Positions 34,119 through 42,350 of a DNA stretch of 64,000 bases are shown here, in pieces. The notes under the pieces are model-generated. The model did not search any database, was not told where the DNA came from, and worked only from the letters and a program-made list of their open reading frames with translations. The stretch is from Actinomycetota bacterium (GTDB taxonomy: Bacteria > Actinomycetota > Coriobacteriia > Anaerosomatales > Anaerosomataceae). Positions within the stretch are counted from its first letter, which is position 1, and every line of letters starts with the position of its first letter. The stretch covers positions 23,339 through 87,338 of the forward strand of contig RCMX01000006.1 of NCBI GenBank assembly GCA_004348925.1, read 5' to 3'. Position numbers and translations under genes: made by a program.

Positions 34119-34272
34119 CGCCGGCTCCCTTCGTCGGTCCCGCGTGACGCCGGGACGCTCGTATCAGGCACGCATCGTGGTGCTGACAGCTCGTCAACAC
34201 CGGCGAACACCAGGTAACGCGGTGTTATCATCGCATCGTCCCAAGAATACCCTCTGGCACTGGAGGCGACCG

Positions 34273-34971
34273 ATGACCGCTGCGCGTATTCTCGTCGTAG
34301 ATGACGAAGACTCAATCCTGCAGTTCGTATCGTACAACCTTCGCAAAGAAGGGTACGAGGTCACCTGCGCGAAAGACGGCGACGAGGCCCTCGCTTACGC
34401 CGCGGCCGACAGGTTCGACCTGGTCATCCTGGACATCATGCTGCCCGGCGCCGACGGCTACGAGGTGTGTCGCAAGCTCAGGGCGATCGGCGATGTGCCG
34501 GTGCTCTTCCTCTCAGCTCGGGATACGGAGCTCGACAAGGTCGTAGGTCTCGAGCTTGGCGGCGACGATTACCTTTCCAAGCCGTTCGGGATTCGCGAGC
34601 TGCAGGCACGCGTGAAGGCACTGCTGAGGCGCTCGGCGGGCAAAGGCACGGGCGTCGGCACCGTCGAAGGCACGCCGATCGACGCCGCGGGAATCCATCT
34701 CGACGAGGCCGCACATGAGGCTACCTACGACGGGACGCTCATCGACCTCACGCCGCGCGAATTCGAGCTGCTCGCCTGCCTCATCCGTCACGCCGGCAAA
34801 GTGCTGTCTCGCGAACAGCTGCTGCGCGAGGCCTGGGGCTGGCAGTACCTCGTCGAGACGAAGACGGTCGACACCCATGTGAAGCGTCTGCGCGACAAGC
34901 TCACGCAGGCAGGCGCGGACCCGGCGATCGTCGAGACCGTTCGCGGGTACGGCTACCGCATCTCGGCATAG
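34273..34971 (+). CDS. OmpR/PhoB-family response regulator
   Basis: Regulator of 232 residues. The receiver domain (1-120) has acidic D10 and D11, phospho-acceptor D54 in LVILDIMLP and K103 in DYLSKPFG. The C-terminal winged helix (about 135-230) has the OmpR pattern LTPREFELLACLIRHAGKVL, VDTHVKRLRDKL and VRGYGYR. The ATG at 34273 follows TGGAGG. It is co-transcribed with the kinase nine bases downstream and resembles PhoB/CreB-type regulators. Targets are unknown; CreD-like downstream suggests an envelope-stress role. Confidence 0.93.
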   Translation: MTAARILVVDDEDSILQFVSYNLRKEGYEVTCAKDGDEALAYAAADRFDLVILDIMLPGADGYEVCRKLRAIGDVPVLFLSARDTELDKVVGLELGGDDYLSKPFGIRELQARVKALLRRSAGKGTGVGTVEGTPIDAAGIHLDEAAHEATYDGTLIDLTPREFELLACLIRHAGKVLSREQLLREAWGWQYLVETKTVDTHVKRLRDKLTQAGADPAIVETVRGYGYRISA

Positions 34972-34980
34972 CGCGGAGCG

Positions 34981-36420
34981 ATGCGCGCCACCTCGATACG
35001 CACACGTCTGCTCGCAGCGTTCCTGATCGTCGCGATCGTCGCGGCGGCCGGTCTCTCCTTCTACTTCCTCAAGGAGTTGGAGGGCTTCGCGCTGCGCAAG
35101 CTGGAAGAGCGGCTGCACACGCAGGCGCGACTACTCGCTGCAGTGGCATCCACGACGTACCTGGATGAGACCGGGCGATTCTCGGCCACCGACACACGGC
35201 AGATCCAGGCGGCGCTCGACGAGGCCACGCCGCACGCGGCATCTCGGATGCGGGTCCTCGACATCGACGGCCTGGCGATCGCCGACACCACGCCCGGAGA
35301 CGTCGGAGACCCGTACGGCGATCGCATCGAGGTGAAGCGAGCGCTTGCCGGCGAGTACGGTGCGGCCACGCGCATCACGGAGCTCGGGCGCGTGGCGCTG
35401 TACGTAGCGGTGCCGATAGAGCATGACGGGCAGGTGCGTGGTGCGGTATACGCGTCTTCGACCACGTTCTCGATCGTCACCCTGCTGGCGACGTATCGCA
35501 CGCGATTGATCATCGTGATAGCGCTCTTCATCGTGGTCACGCTCGTCCTCACCGAGCTGCTATCGCGCTGGCTGTCGCGGCCGTTGCAGAGCCTGTCGGC
35601 GACCGCGACGGCATTCGCGGGCGGTGACCACGCGGTTCGTGCCACGCCGAGCGGGTCGCGCGAGACACGCATGCTTGCCTCGGCATTCAATGCGATGGGC
35701 GAGGAAGTCGACAACGTCGTGACCGAGCTCAAGCAGGAGGAGCGCCGCAAGAGCCGCTTCGTCTCCGACGTCAGCCACGAGCTGCGCACGCCGCTCACAG
35801 CGATCCGGGGCACTGCCGAGACGCTGCTTGAAGGCGACGTGCCCGAGCAAGACGAACGACGGTTCCTCGAGACGATCATCCGTGAGGCGGACCGCCTGAC
35901 GCGCCTCGCTAACGACTTGCTCACGCTGCAGCGGATCGAGGGTGCCACCGGCGAGCTGCCGCTGCGTCGAATCAGGCTCCGCGAGACCGTCGAGCAGGCG
36001 GTTGCAGCACTCGCGGCGCTGACCGATGCTCGCGGCGTCGAAGTGTCGATCGTCGGCGAGGCTCCGACGGTTCTCGGGGACGTGGATCGCCTGCAGCAGG
36101 TCATCGCGAATCTCGTCGACAATGCCTCCCGCATGACCGGCGCAGGCGGACGGGTCACGATAGCGCTCGGCCGGGATGAGGAGTCCGCGGTCCTGAGCGT
36201 GCTCGACGAGGGGCCGGGAATTCCCGAGGATGCGCTCCCCCACCTCTTCGAGCGCTTCTACCGGGCCCAGGCCAGCCGCGACCGCTCGACCGGTGGCGCC
36301 GGCCTCGGACTTGCCATCGTGAGCGCTATTGTGCGAGCGCATGCGGGAACGATAACGGCGTCGAATCGTCCCGAGGGTGGCAGCGCCTTCACGATGAAGC
36401 TGCCGATCATCGCCGACTGA
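34981..36420 (+). CDS. PhoR-like sensor histidine kinase
   Basis: Protein of 479 residues with two transmembrane helices (about 9-30 and 173-194) around an extracytoplasmic sensor domain of some 140 residues, a HAMP linker (197-250), a HisKA domain with phospho-acceptor H266 in VSDVSHELRTPLTAI, and a C-terminal ATPase domain with N box VIANLVDNASR, DEGPGIPEDALPHLFERFYR and GGAGLGLAIVSAI. Partner of the upstream regulator. The sensor domain resembles extracellular PAS-like modules, but its ligand cannot be read. Confidence 0.93.
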   Translation: MRATSIRTRLLAAFLIVAIVAAAGLSFYFLKELEGFALRKLEERLHTQARLLAAVASTTYLDETGRFSATDTRQIQAALDEATPHAASRMRVLDIDGLAIADTTPGDVGDPYGDRIEVKRALAGEYGAATRITELGRVALYVAVPIEHDGQVRGAVYASSTTFSIVTLLATYRTRLIIVIALFIVVTLVLTELLSRWLSRPLQSLSATATAFAGGDHAVRATPSGSRETRMLASAFNAMGEEVDNVVTELKQEERRKSRFVSDVSHELRTPLTAIRGTAETLLEGDVPEQDERRFLETIIREADRLTRLANDLLTLQRIEGATGELPLRRIRLRETVEQAVAALAALTDARGVEVSIVGEAPTVLGDVDRLQQVIANLVDNASRMTGAGGRVTIALGRDEESAVLSVLDEGPGIPEDALPHLFERFYRAQASRDRSTGGAGLGLAIVSAIVRAHAGTITASNRPEGGSAFTMKLPIIAD

Positions 36421-36537
36421 CGCCGGCGCCCCGACACGACACCGCTTCGGTCTCCCGCCGTCACCATTCCTCCACCGTGCTGTGAACTCCGCCACGCACA
36501 CTAGGTAGGACAGCATCGACCAGTGGAGGGGAACGCC

Positions 36538-37752
36538 ATGACCGTTCTGCGTCTTGTCGCCATCGCACTCATCTTCGTCCTCGCGGCGGGTGCATGGTTC
36601 GTGCTCGCCGGGACCGTCGACTACCGCACCAACAACTCGGATGAGGCGCTCGGTATGCAGGTCGAAGGATTGTGGGGCGGCCCGCAGACGCAGCTTGCCC
36701 CGACGTTCGTTGCCGAAGCTGGCGGCAAGCGCGGCGAGCTCGACGTCCTCGGGAGCGACATCAAGGGCGACTTCAAACTCGATCAACGGCGCAAGGGATT
36801 GCTGTGGTACGCGACCTACACGGTCGACTTCAACGGCGTCTACCGTGTCAAGAACACCGCAAGCACGCCCGCGACCGCGACGTTCGCGCTTGAGTTCCCG
36901 TCACCGGACGGACAGTACGACGGCTTCATGGTGAGTGTGGACGGCAAGCAGATCCCGGTCTCGTACGGCAGCGGATCGGCATCCGCGACCTTCAGACTGC
37001 CTGCCGGTGCCACAGCGGCGATAGCGACCGGCTATCACACGCAGGGGCTCGACACCTGGAGCTACGTCCCGGTTCGCGACGGCGTGGGCGTGGTCAAGGA
37101 CTTCACGCTCACCATGAACACCGACTTCACGAAGGTCGACTTCCCCGACAGCGCCGTCTCCCCCACGAATCCCATCATCGAGGAGGCCGGTCACAAGTCG
37201 CTGACGTGGCACTACGAGAATCTTGTGAGCGGTCGACCGATCACGCTCACGATGCCCAAACCCATGAACCCGGGGCCGCTCGCCACGCGCATCTCGATGT
37301 TCGCACCCGTATCGCTGCTCTTCTTCTTCGCGGGCCTCGTCCTGCTTACCGCGACGCAAGGCATTCGACTCCACCCGATCAACTACGCGTTCCTGGCGGC
37401 GGGGTTCTTCGCATTCCACCTGCTCTTCGCGTACCTGGTCGATCGCGTGAACATCAACGTGTCGTTCCTGATCGCCTCGGCCGCTTCGGTGGCGCTGTGT
37501 GTGGGGTACCTGTGGATGGTTCCGGGGACCGGCAAGGCGCTCCTGGAGATCGCCCTGAGCCAGTTCGTCTTCCTGGTGCTCTTCAGCTACAGCTTCTTCT
37601 TCGAAGGACTCACAGGGCTCGCGGTCACGATCGGCTCGGTCATCACGCTCGGCTACTTCATGGCGAAGACGGCGCGGGTGGACTGGGAGACCGTCTTCGG
37701 CAAGCCGAAGGGCGTGCCGATCGCCGGGCCGTTCAGCAGCGGTCCAGCGTGA
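36538..37752 (+). CDS. CreD-like inner membrane protein
   Basis: Protein of 404 residues with an N-terminal transmembrane helix, a beta-rich extracytoplasmic region (about 30-240), and four to five C-terminal helices. The block from HPINYAFLAAGFFAFHLLFA to VLFSYSFFFEGLTGLAVTIG matches the conserved membrane core of CreD, which in enterobacteria is controlled by the CreBC two-component system. The ATG at 36538 follows GTGGAGGGG. Location after a two-component pair fits CreBCD, but the gene has its own 117-base upstream region. Its 3' end overlaps the convergent YhaN-like gene by 20 bases. Confidence 0.75.
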   Translation: MTVLRLVAIALIFVLAAGAWFVLAGTVDYRTNNSDEALGMQVEGLWGGPQTQLAPTFVAEAGGKRGELDVLGSDIKGDFKLDQRRKGLLWYATYTVDFNGVYRVKNTASTPATATFALEFPSPDGQYDGFMVSVDGKQIPVSYGSGSASATFRLPAGATAAIATGYHTQGLDTWSYVPVRDGVGVVKDFTLTMNTDFTKVDFPDSAVSPTNPIIEEAGHKSLTWHYENLVSGRPITLTMPKPMNPGPLATRISMFAPVSLLFFFAGLVLLTATQGIRLHPINYAFLAAGFFAFHLLFAYLVDRVNINVSFLIASAASVALCVGYLWMVPGTGKALLEIALSQFVFLVLFSYSFFFEGLTGLAVTIGSVITLGYFMAKTARVDWETVFGKPKGVPIAGPFSSGPA

Positions 37753-40402
37753 TCTCGGTGCGGTCGGGCGCGATCTGACCGAAGAGCTCCGCGGTGTCGG
37801 GGTGGCAGGTGAACAGCACGACCTGGCGCTCACGCGCAAGGTCGGCGACCGCCACCGCGGCGCCGCGGCGGCGTTCCGGGTCGAGGTTGACGAGCACGTC
37901 GTCCATCAACAACGGCAGCCCCGGCCCCACGTCCTCAAGCTGTGACACAAGGCCCAGTCGAAGTGCCAGGTAGAGCGCCTCGGCGGTCCCCCGCGAGAGC
38001 TCGGTGCTCGTCTTGGCCGCCGAGCGCTCGTCGAAGACCTCCAGCCGGTTGCTGCCGAGCGGCACGCTCAGCCCGACATACCGATCCCCCGTGAGCGTGC
38101 GGAAGATCTCCTCGGCGCGTTTGACGACCTCGGGCTGGCGTTCACGCTCATACCGCTCCTGGGCCTTGCCGACCAGGCGTGCCGCAGTCGCGGTCACCAG
38201 GTAGCGATCGACCGCATCGGCCAGACGCTCTCGCGCAGACGACTCGCTCAGGCGCAGCTGCGCGCCACGGTCCTCAGCTCCAAGCGTGTCGAGCGTCCCC
38301 TGGAGTCGCGAGCGCTCCGCTGCGACCTCGTCGTAGATCGCATCCGCGTCGCGGGACTCGGCCTCGGCGAGGGCGAGATGCTCGCGCAACACGCCAAGCG
38401 ACCCGCCTTCTTCGAGGCCACGCTCGAGGAGGATCGCGCGCGCCTCATCGTTGCTGCGCGCGTGGCGTTCCTCGGCGGCTTTGATGCGCGTCGCGAGGTC
38501 GCGTACGGCATCGTCGTGCTGGGTGTGGCGGATGCCCGTGTCTCGCGCGTCGGCAAGCGCGTCCCTCAGGCGACCGACGAGGCCGGACACCGCATCGGGT
38601 TCGACCGCCGCTGACACGCCGAGGACGCTCTCGGCGACCGCTCCGACGCGGGCCGAGAAAGCATCGACGCGTGCCTGCAGCGCCGCAAGCGCTTCCCGCT
38701 TCGCCTGGACGTCGCCGGATGCCCGGCGAGCATCGCGCGCACGCGAAATCATCTGTGCTGCCGCTGCCGGTGTGGTGCCCGCCGGGAATCCCGTCTCGGC
38801 CATGCGCTTCGCGAAGAGCGCTTGCCGTGTCGTGTAGGTGTCGGTCGCCAGGGCGGCATCCGACGACGCGGCATCGGCGGCGCTGCGGGCGTCCGCGGCG
38901 ACCCGCCATGCCGAGCGTGCCGCATCGAGCGCGCGGCGAACCCTGAAGGTATCCGCCCCGACGGGCACGGGAACGATCGTCTGGCGACGACTCATGAACA
39001 ACGCACGGGCCACGAAGAACGCGCCGGCGATCACGCTGATGGCGCCGATGACCGCTGCCACCGTCTCGCCAAGGATGAGCCCCGCCACAAGCGACGCGAT
39101 TCCCGCGATCAGGATGAAGATCGCGGGAACGTCGACGCGACTCCGTGCGCCGCCCGACTCGGCCGACTCGACGGCATCGAGCTCTGAAGCGATCGCATCG
39201 AGCGCCCGGTCCGCATCCGGACCGGGAGCGATCCCGAGCGATTCGAACGCGGCGGGAAGCGCCGCCTCGGCTTTGGCCGCGATCGCCGAGAGGCGCTCGG
39301 CTTCGCGGGCACGTGCGTCCCGATCGGCCTCGAGACGCCGGAGGTCATCCCGCGCCTCCTCCACCGCGACGAGCAGCTCGGGACCGGCATCGAGCGCCAG
39401 CACGTGCTCCCGGGACAGCCCGGTCTCGGCAAGCGCGGTGTCGAGCGCGCGCTCGGCGGCGGCGACCTCGGAGGCGGCTTCGCGAAGCGCCGCAAGGTTC
39501 TGGTTGAACGCGGACGCGTCGCCGACGAGCGCGTCGATCTCGGGGGCCGACGCAAGCAGTCGCGCATCGGGCACGTCGCGCTCGAGCGCATCCTCGGCGG
39601 ACTTGAGCTGACGGCGAAGCTCCGTGAGCTCGCGCTCGCGCTCCTCGAGCTGCGCGATGCGCTCTTCGTAGCTCGAGACGGCGCTCGCGAGCACCGCATG
39701 CGCGGCACGTTTCGCGGCGCGCATCTCCTGGGCCGCGGACAGTCGTTCGTCAAGCGCCGAGAGACGCTCACGGTCCTCCGAGAAGGCGGCACCCTCGTCG
39801 CGGACCGTGCGGATCTCGGCCCGGATGTCCCGAAGTTCGGCCAGGAGCTCGTTCACGCGCTTGGAGCGACCGCGCGGCGCGAAGAACTCCTCGGCCTCCT
39901 TCTCCAGCCGCGCGCGCACGTCCTGCGGGCTTGTGCGAAGGCCGACGCTCGCGGCGTACAGCTTCGCGATGATGTCATCGCCCGAACCGCGTTGCGCCTC
40001 GATCGCCGACATCTCGTCGAGACCGAAGCCGAAGACGATCTTGTAAGCAAGCGCGCTTACTCCGGCCGTGATCTCGCCGAGAAGGCCGGGCCGCGTAGCG
40101 CCGGCCACCGTACGGACCGTCACGGACCCGCCGTGTGGACCTTCGGTACGCTCGATGACCCAACGCCCGTCGCCCTCTTCGAAGAGCAGCCGACCTGCGC
40201 GGCGGCCGGCCGCGGGCGTGTACTGCGGCTCCTTCTCGCGGGCCGTGGGAAAGCCGTAGAGCACGTAGCGTGTGAGCGCCGTGAACGAGCTCTTGCCGGC
40301 CTCATTGGGGCCGAGAACGACGGTGAGGCCGTCACCGAGATCGCCGAGCGTGCGCGCCGACAGTGCGCCGAACGCCTCCGCTTCGATTCTCCGAAGCCTC
40401 AT
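37733..40402 (-). CDS. SMC/Rad50-like AAA ATPase (YhaN/SbcC type)
   Basis: Protein of 889 residues. Walker A GPNEAGKSS is at 31-39; the C-terminal lobe has the signature LSRGTAEALYLALRLGL and Walker B LPLLMDDVLVNLDPER. The middle is mostly Ala/Arg/Glu-rich coiled coil. Two hydrophobic helices near residues 425-468 (PAIFILIAGIASLVAGLIL) interrupt the coil, as in the YhaN subgroup, and may tether it to the membrane. It overlaps the nuclease gene by four bases (ATGA). The pair should process DNA ends, like SbcCD. Confidence 0.88.
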   Translation of the reverse strand: MRLRRIEAEAFGALSARTLGDLGDGLTVVLGPNEAGKSSFTALTRYVLYGFPTAREKEPQYTPAAGRRAGRLLFEEGDGRWVIERTEGPHGGSVTVRTVAGATRPGLLGEITAGVSALAYKIVFGFGLDEMSAIEAQRGSGDDIIAKLYAASVGLRTSPQDVRARLEKEAEEFFAPRGRSKRVNELLAELRDIRAEIRTVRDEGAAFSEDRERLSALDERLSAAQEMRAAKRAAHAVLASAVSSYEERIAQLEERERELTELRRQLKSAEDALERDVPDARLLASAPEIDALVGDASAFNQNLAALREAASEVAAAERALDTALAETGLSREHVLALDAGPELLVAVEEARDDLRRLEADRDARAREAERLSAIAAKAEAALPAAFESLGIAPGPDADRALDAIASELDAVESAESGGARSRVDVPAIFILIAGIASLVAGLILGETVAAVIGAISVIAGAFFVARALFMSRRQTIVPVPVGADTFRVRRALDAARSAWRVAADARSAADAASSDAALATDTYTTRQALFAKRMAETGFPAGTTPAAAAQMISRARDARRASGDVQAKREALAALQARVDAFSARVGAVAESVLGVSAAVEPDAVSGLVGRLRDALADARDTGIRHTQHDDAVRDLATRIKAAEERHARSNDEARAILLERGLEEGGSLGVLREHLALAEAESRDADAIYDEVAAERSRLQGTLDTLGAEDRGAQLRLSESSARERLADAVDRYLVTATAARLVGKAQERYERERQPEVVKRAEEIFRTLTGDRYVGLSVPLGSNRLEVFDERSAAKTSTELSRGTAEALYLALRLGLVSQLEDVGPGLPLLMDDVLVNLDPERRRGAAVAVADLARERQVVLFTCHPDTAELFGQIAPDRTEITLDRC

Positions 40403-41649
40403 CGGGTATCACCATCCAGCAAGCGGTCCAGCGCGAGATCGCGGGCTCGTGCGAGGATGTCGGGCGCGTCTGGCACCAGGCCGGGGTCGCCGACGCGGTC
40501 GAGCAACGTTGCCGCGACTTCGTCGACGAAGGCGTGACCCTGCGCCGAATCCTCGAGCAGGTCATCCGCCAGCCGAATAACATCACCCGTGAAGTCCTCG
40601 GCCGATCGCAGCGCCTCGAGGTCGATGGAGGGCCTGGTGCGGTCGCGCACCCGGTCGATCCACGCCCACCGCTCGAGGCCGAGAGCCTCATCTCGCGCGT
40701 CATCCACGATCGCGGCCAACGCGCCTGCGGTCTGCAGCGGCGTATGCACGTCACAGCGGCCGGTGAGGTCGAGCCTCACGATGACCGGCGTCGTGGCGTC
40801 TGCAAGCGCGGCGTCGACGGATTCTGCGATGGCATCGCGAACATCATCAAGACGCGATGCCCGGGACAGATCGACCTCGGCGTACCGCCATTCGATGGCG
40901 GCAAGCGGAAGGAACGTTGTCTCGACGGTGCCGTCGTCGATGACGACCTCGTAGCAGCCGCGCGGTCCGGATTGGGTGGGATCGAGTCCCTGCGGGCAGC
41001 CGGAGTACACCGCGTAGGGCGACTGCGAGAGCACCTCAGGCTTGTGGATGTGGCCGAGCGCCCAGTAGTCCATCCCTGCGGCGCGCAGATCATCGAGCGT
41101 GCAGGGAGCGTAGTCGTCATAACCCGGGCGGCCGCCCACATTCGTGTGGAGCACGCCGATGGCGACCACGTCACCGATCTCACGCTTGAAACCGCTGGCC
41201 AGGTTCGCCGTCTCGGCGGCGCGCCGGTAGCTGCGGCCGTAGAGGGCGCAGACAGCCTCGCCGTCGCGCTCGTAGGCCACCCGCTCAACGCGATCGTCAG
41301 CGAAGACATGCACGTTGTGAGGCATCGCGATTCCCGCCGACCAGCCCGATGCCGGGTCGTGATTGCCGTGCACGACGAAGACCGGGATCCCCGCATGCTC
41401 AAGCGTCGCTGCAGCCTTCGCGAACGCTAGCTGAGAGCGAACGCGTCGCTCGGCCTGGTTGTACACGTCGCCGGAGATCACGAGGAAGTCCGCGCCACGC
41501 TCGATGCACGCGGCAGCGAGTGCGTCGAGCGCGCGGTACGTGGAGGCGGCGAGCGCATCGCGAACGCGGGAGTCCTGCGCATCGATACCGCCGAACGGCG
41601 CATCGAGATGCAGGTCGGCCGCGTGTATGAAGCGAACGGGTCTGCCCAT
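40399..41649 (-). CDS. Metallophosphoesterase DNA exonuclease (YhaO/SbcD-like)
   Basis: Protein of 416 residues with the calcineurin-like metal motifs in order: FIHAADLHLDAP, ISGDVYNQ, VVHGNHDP, GVLHTNVGG and LGHIHKPE. This is the Mre11/SbcD nuclease core, followed by a C-terminal capping and ATPase-binding region. It is coupled to the downstream YhaN-like ATPase gene by an ATGA overlap. The ATG at 41649 follows GGAGGG. The complex probably trims DNA ends or hairpins. Confidence 0.92.
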   Translation of the reverse strand: MGRPVRFIHAADLHLDAPFGGIDAQDSRVRDALAASTYRALDALAAACIERGADFLVISGDVYNQAERRVRSQLAFAKAAATLEHAGIPVFVVHGNHDPASGWSAGIAMPHNVHVFADDRVERVAYERDGEAVCALYGRSYRRAAETANLASGFKREIGDVVAIGVLHTNVGGRPGYDDYAPCTLDDLRAAGMDYWALGHIHKPEVLSQSPYAVYSGCPQGLDPTQSGPRGCYEVVIDDGTVETTFLPLAAIEWRYAEVDLSRASRLDDVRDAIAESVDAALADATTPVIVRLDLTGRCDVHTPLQTAGALAAIVDDARDEALGLERWAWIDRVRDRTRPSIDLEALRSAEDFTGDVIRLADDLLEDSAQGHAFVDEVAATLLDRVGDPGLVPDAPDILARARDLALDRLLDGDTR

Positions 41650-41681
41650 CTGCCCTCCGTGAGTCCCGGTTCCCCGGCACC

Positions 41682-41696
41682 CCCTATCCTATAGGG
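41682..41696. terminator. Short hairpin downstream of bioY
   Basis: CCCTAT, loop CCT, ATAGGG. It sits between the bioY stop and the nuclease gene start. No T-run follows on either strand, so an intrinsic terminator is uncertain. Confidence 0.3.
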
Positions 41697-41717
41697 AGGG
41701 TCTGACACAAGGAAGGC

Positions 41718-42263
41718 TCAGAGCGAAGGCAGGCCGCCGGTCTTGCGAATCGACGCGGCGAAACCGATAGCTGCTGCTGCCTTGAGCACGTCCCAGACCA
41801 GGAACGGGGCCACGCCAACCGCGGCGGCTTCAACGATGCCCATGCCGGTGACGACGGTGAGCTGCAGCCAACCAAACACGTACACCACGACGATGACCGT
41901 CGCTGCGCCGGCGATGTCTGCGACGAGCGCGCTGAACGACGCGGTCAGGATGCGCCGAACCCAGGCACCGAGGGTGGCGCCGACCACGAATCCGATTAGG
42001 AAGCCACCCGTAGGGCCCAGGAGTACCGCGAGTCCCGCTCTGCCGCCCGCAAACACCGGAAGCCCGATGGCGCCGAGCAACAGATACACCGAAGTGGCCG
42101 CGAACGCGCCGGAAGGCGACAGCACGAGCGCGGCGAGCACGACCGCCATGACCTGCATGGTGACCGGTACGACGCCGACAGGAACGCTCACGAACGCCGT
42201 TACGGCGATAAGCGCCGCCACGAGCGATCCCACGACCATGCTCCGGGTCCGGCTCCTCGCCAC
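41718..42263 (-). CDS. bioY: Biotin transporter substrate-binding subunit BioY
   Basis: S component of 181 residues with six transmembrane helices. It shows the family motifs VPVGVVPVTMQVMAVVLAAL, LLLGAIGLPVFAGGRAGL and GPTGGFLIGFVVGA. It binds biotin in the membrane and works alone or with a shared energy-coupling module; no EcfAT genes are in the window. It starts at GTG 42263 with GGAGGA upstream. A BirA-type operator lies 17 bases before the start, so expression should fall when biotin is plentiful. Confidence 0.93.
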   Translation of the reverse strand: MARSRTRSMVVGSLVAALIAVTAFVSVPVGVVPVTMQVMAVVLAALVLSPSGAFAATSVYLLLGAIGLPVFAGGRAGLAVLLGPTGGFLIGFVVGATLGAWVRRILTASFSALVADIAGAATVIVVVYVFGWLQLTVVTGMGIVEAAAVGVAPFLVWDVLKAAAAIGFAASIRKTGGLPSL

Positions 42264-42279
42264 CTGTGTCCTCCGGTCT

Positions 42280-42307
42280 GTAAACCCTGCACCTTAGATT
42301 GGTTTAC
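42280..42307 (-). promoter_or_regulatory. BirA-like biotin operator
   Basis: GTAAACC (42280-42286), 14 bases, GGTTTAC (42301-42307): a perfect 7-bp inverted repeat like the halves of the enterobacterial bio operator (TTGTAAACC...GGTTTACAA). It lies directly upstream of bioY. The regulator gene birA is not in the window. Confidence 0.7.
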
Positions 42308-42350
42308 TCTAACCGCGCGCACCACGCAGGTCAACGAAATGGGAGATCGC

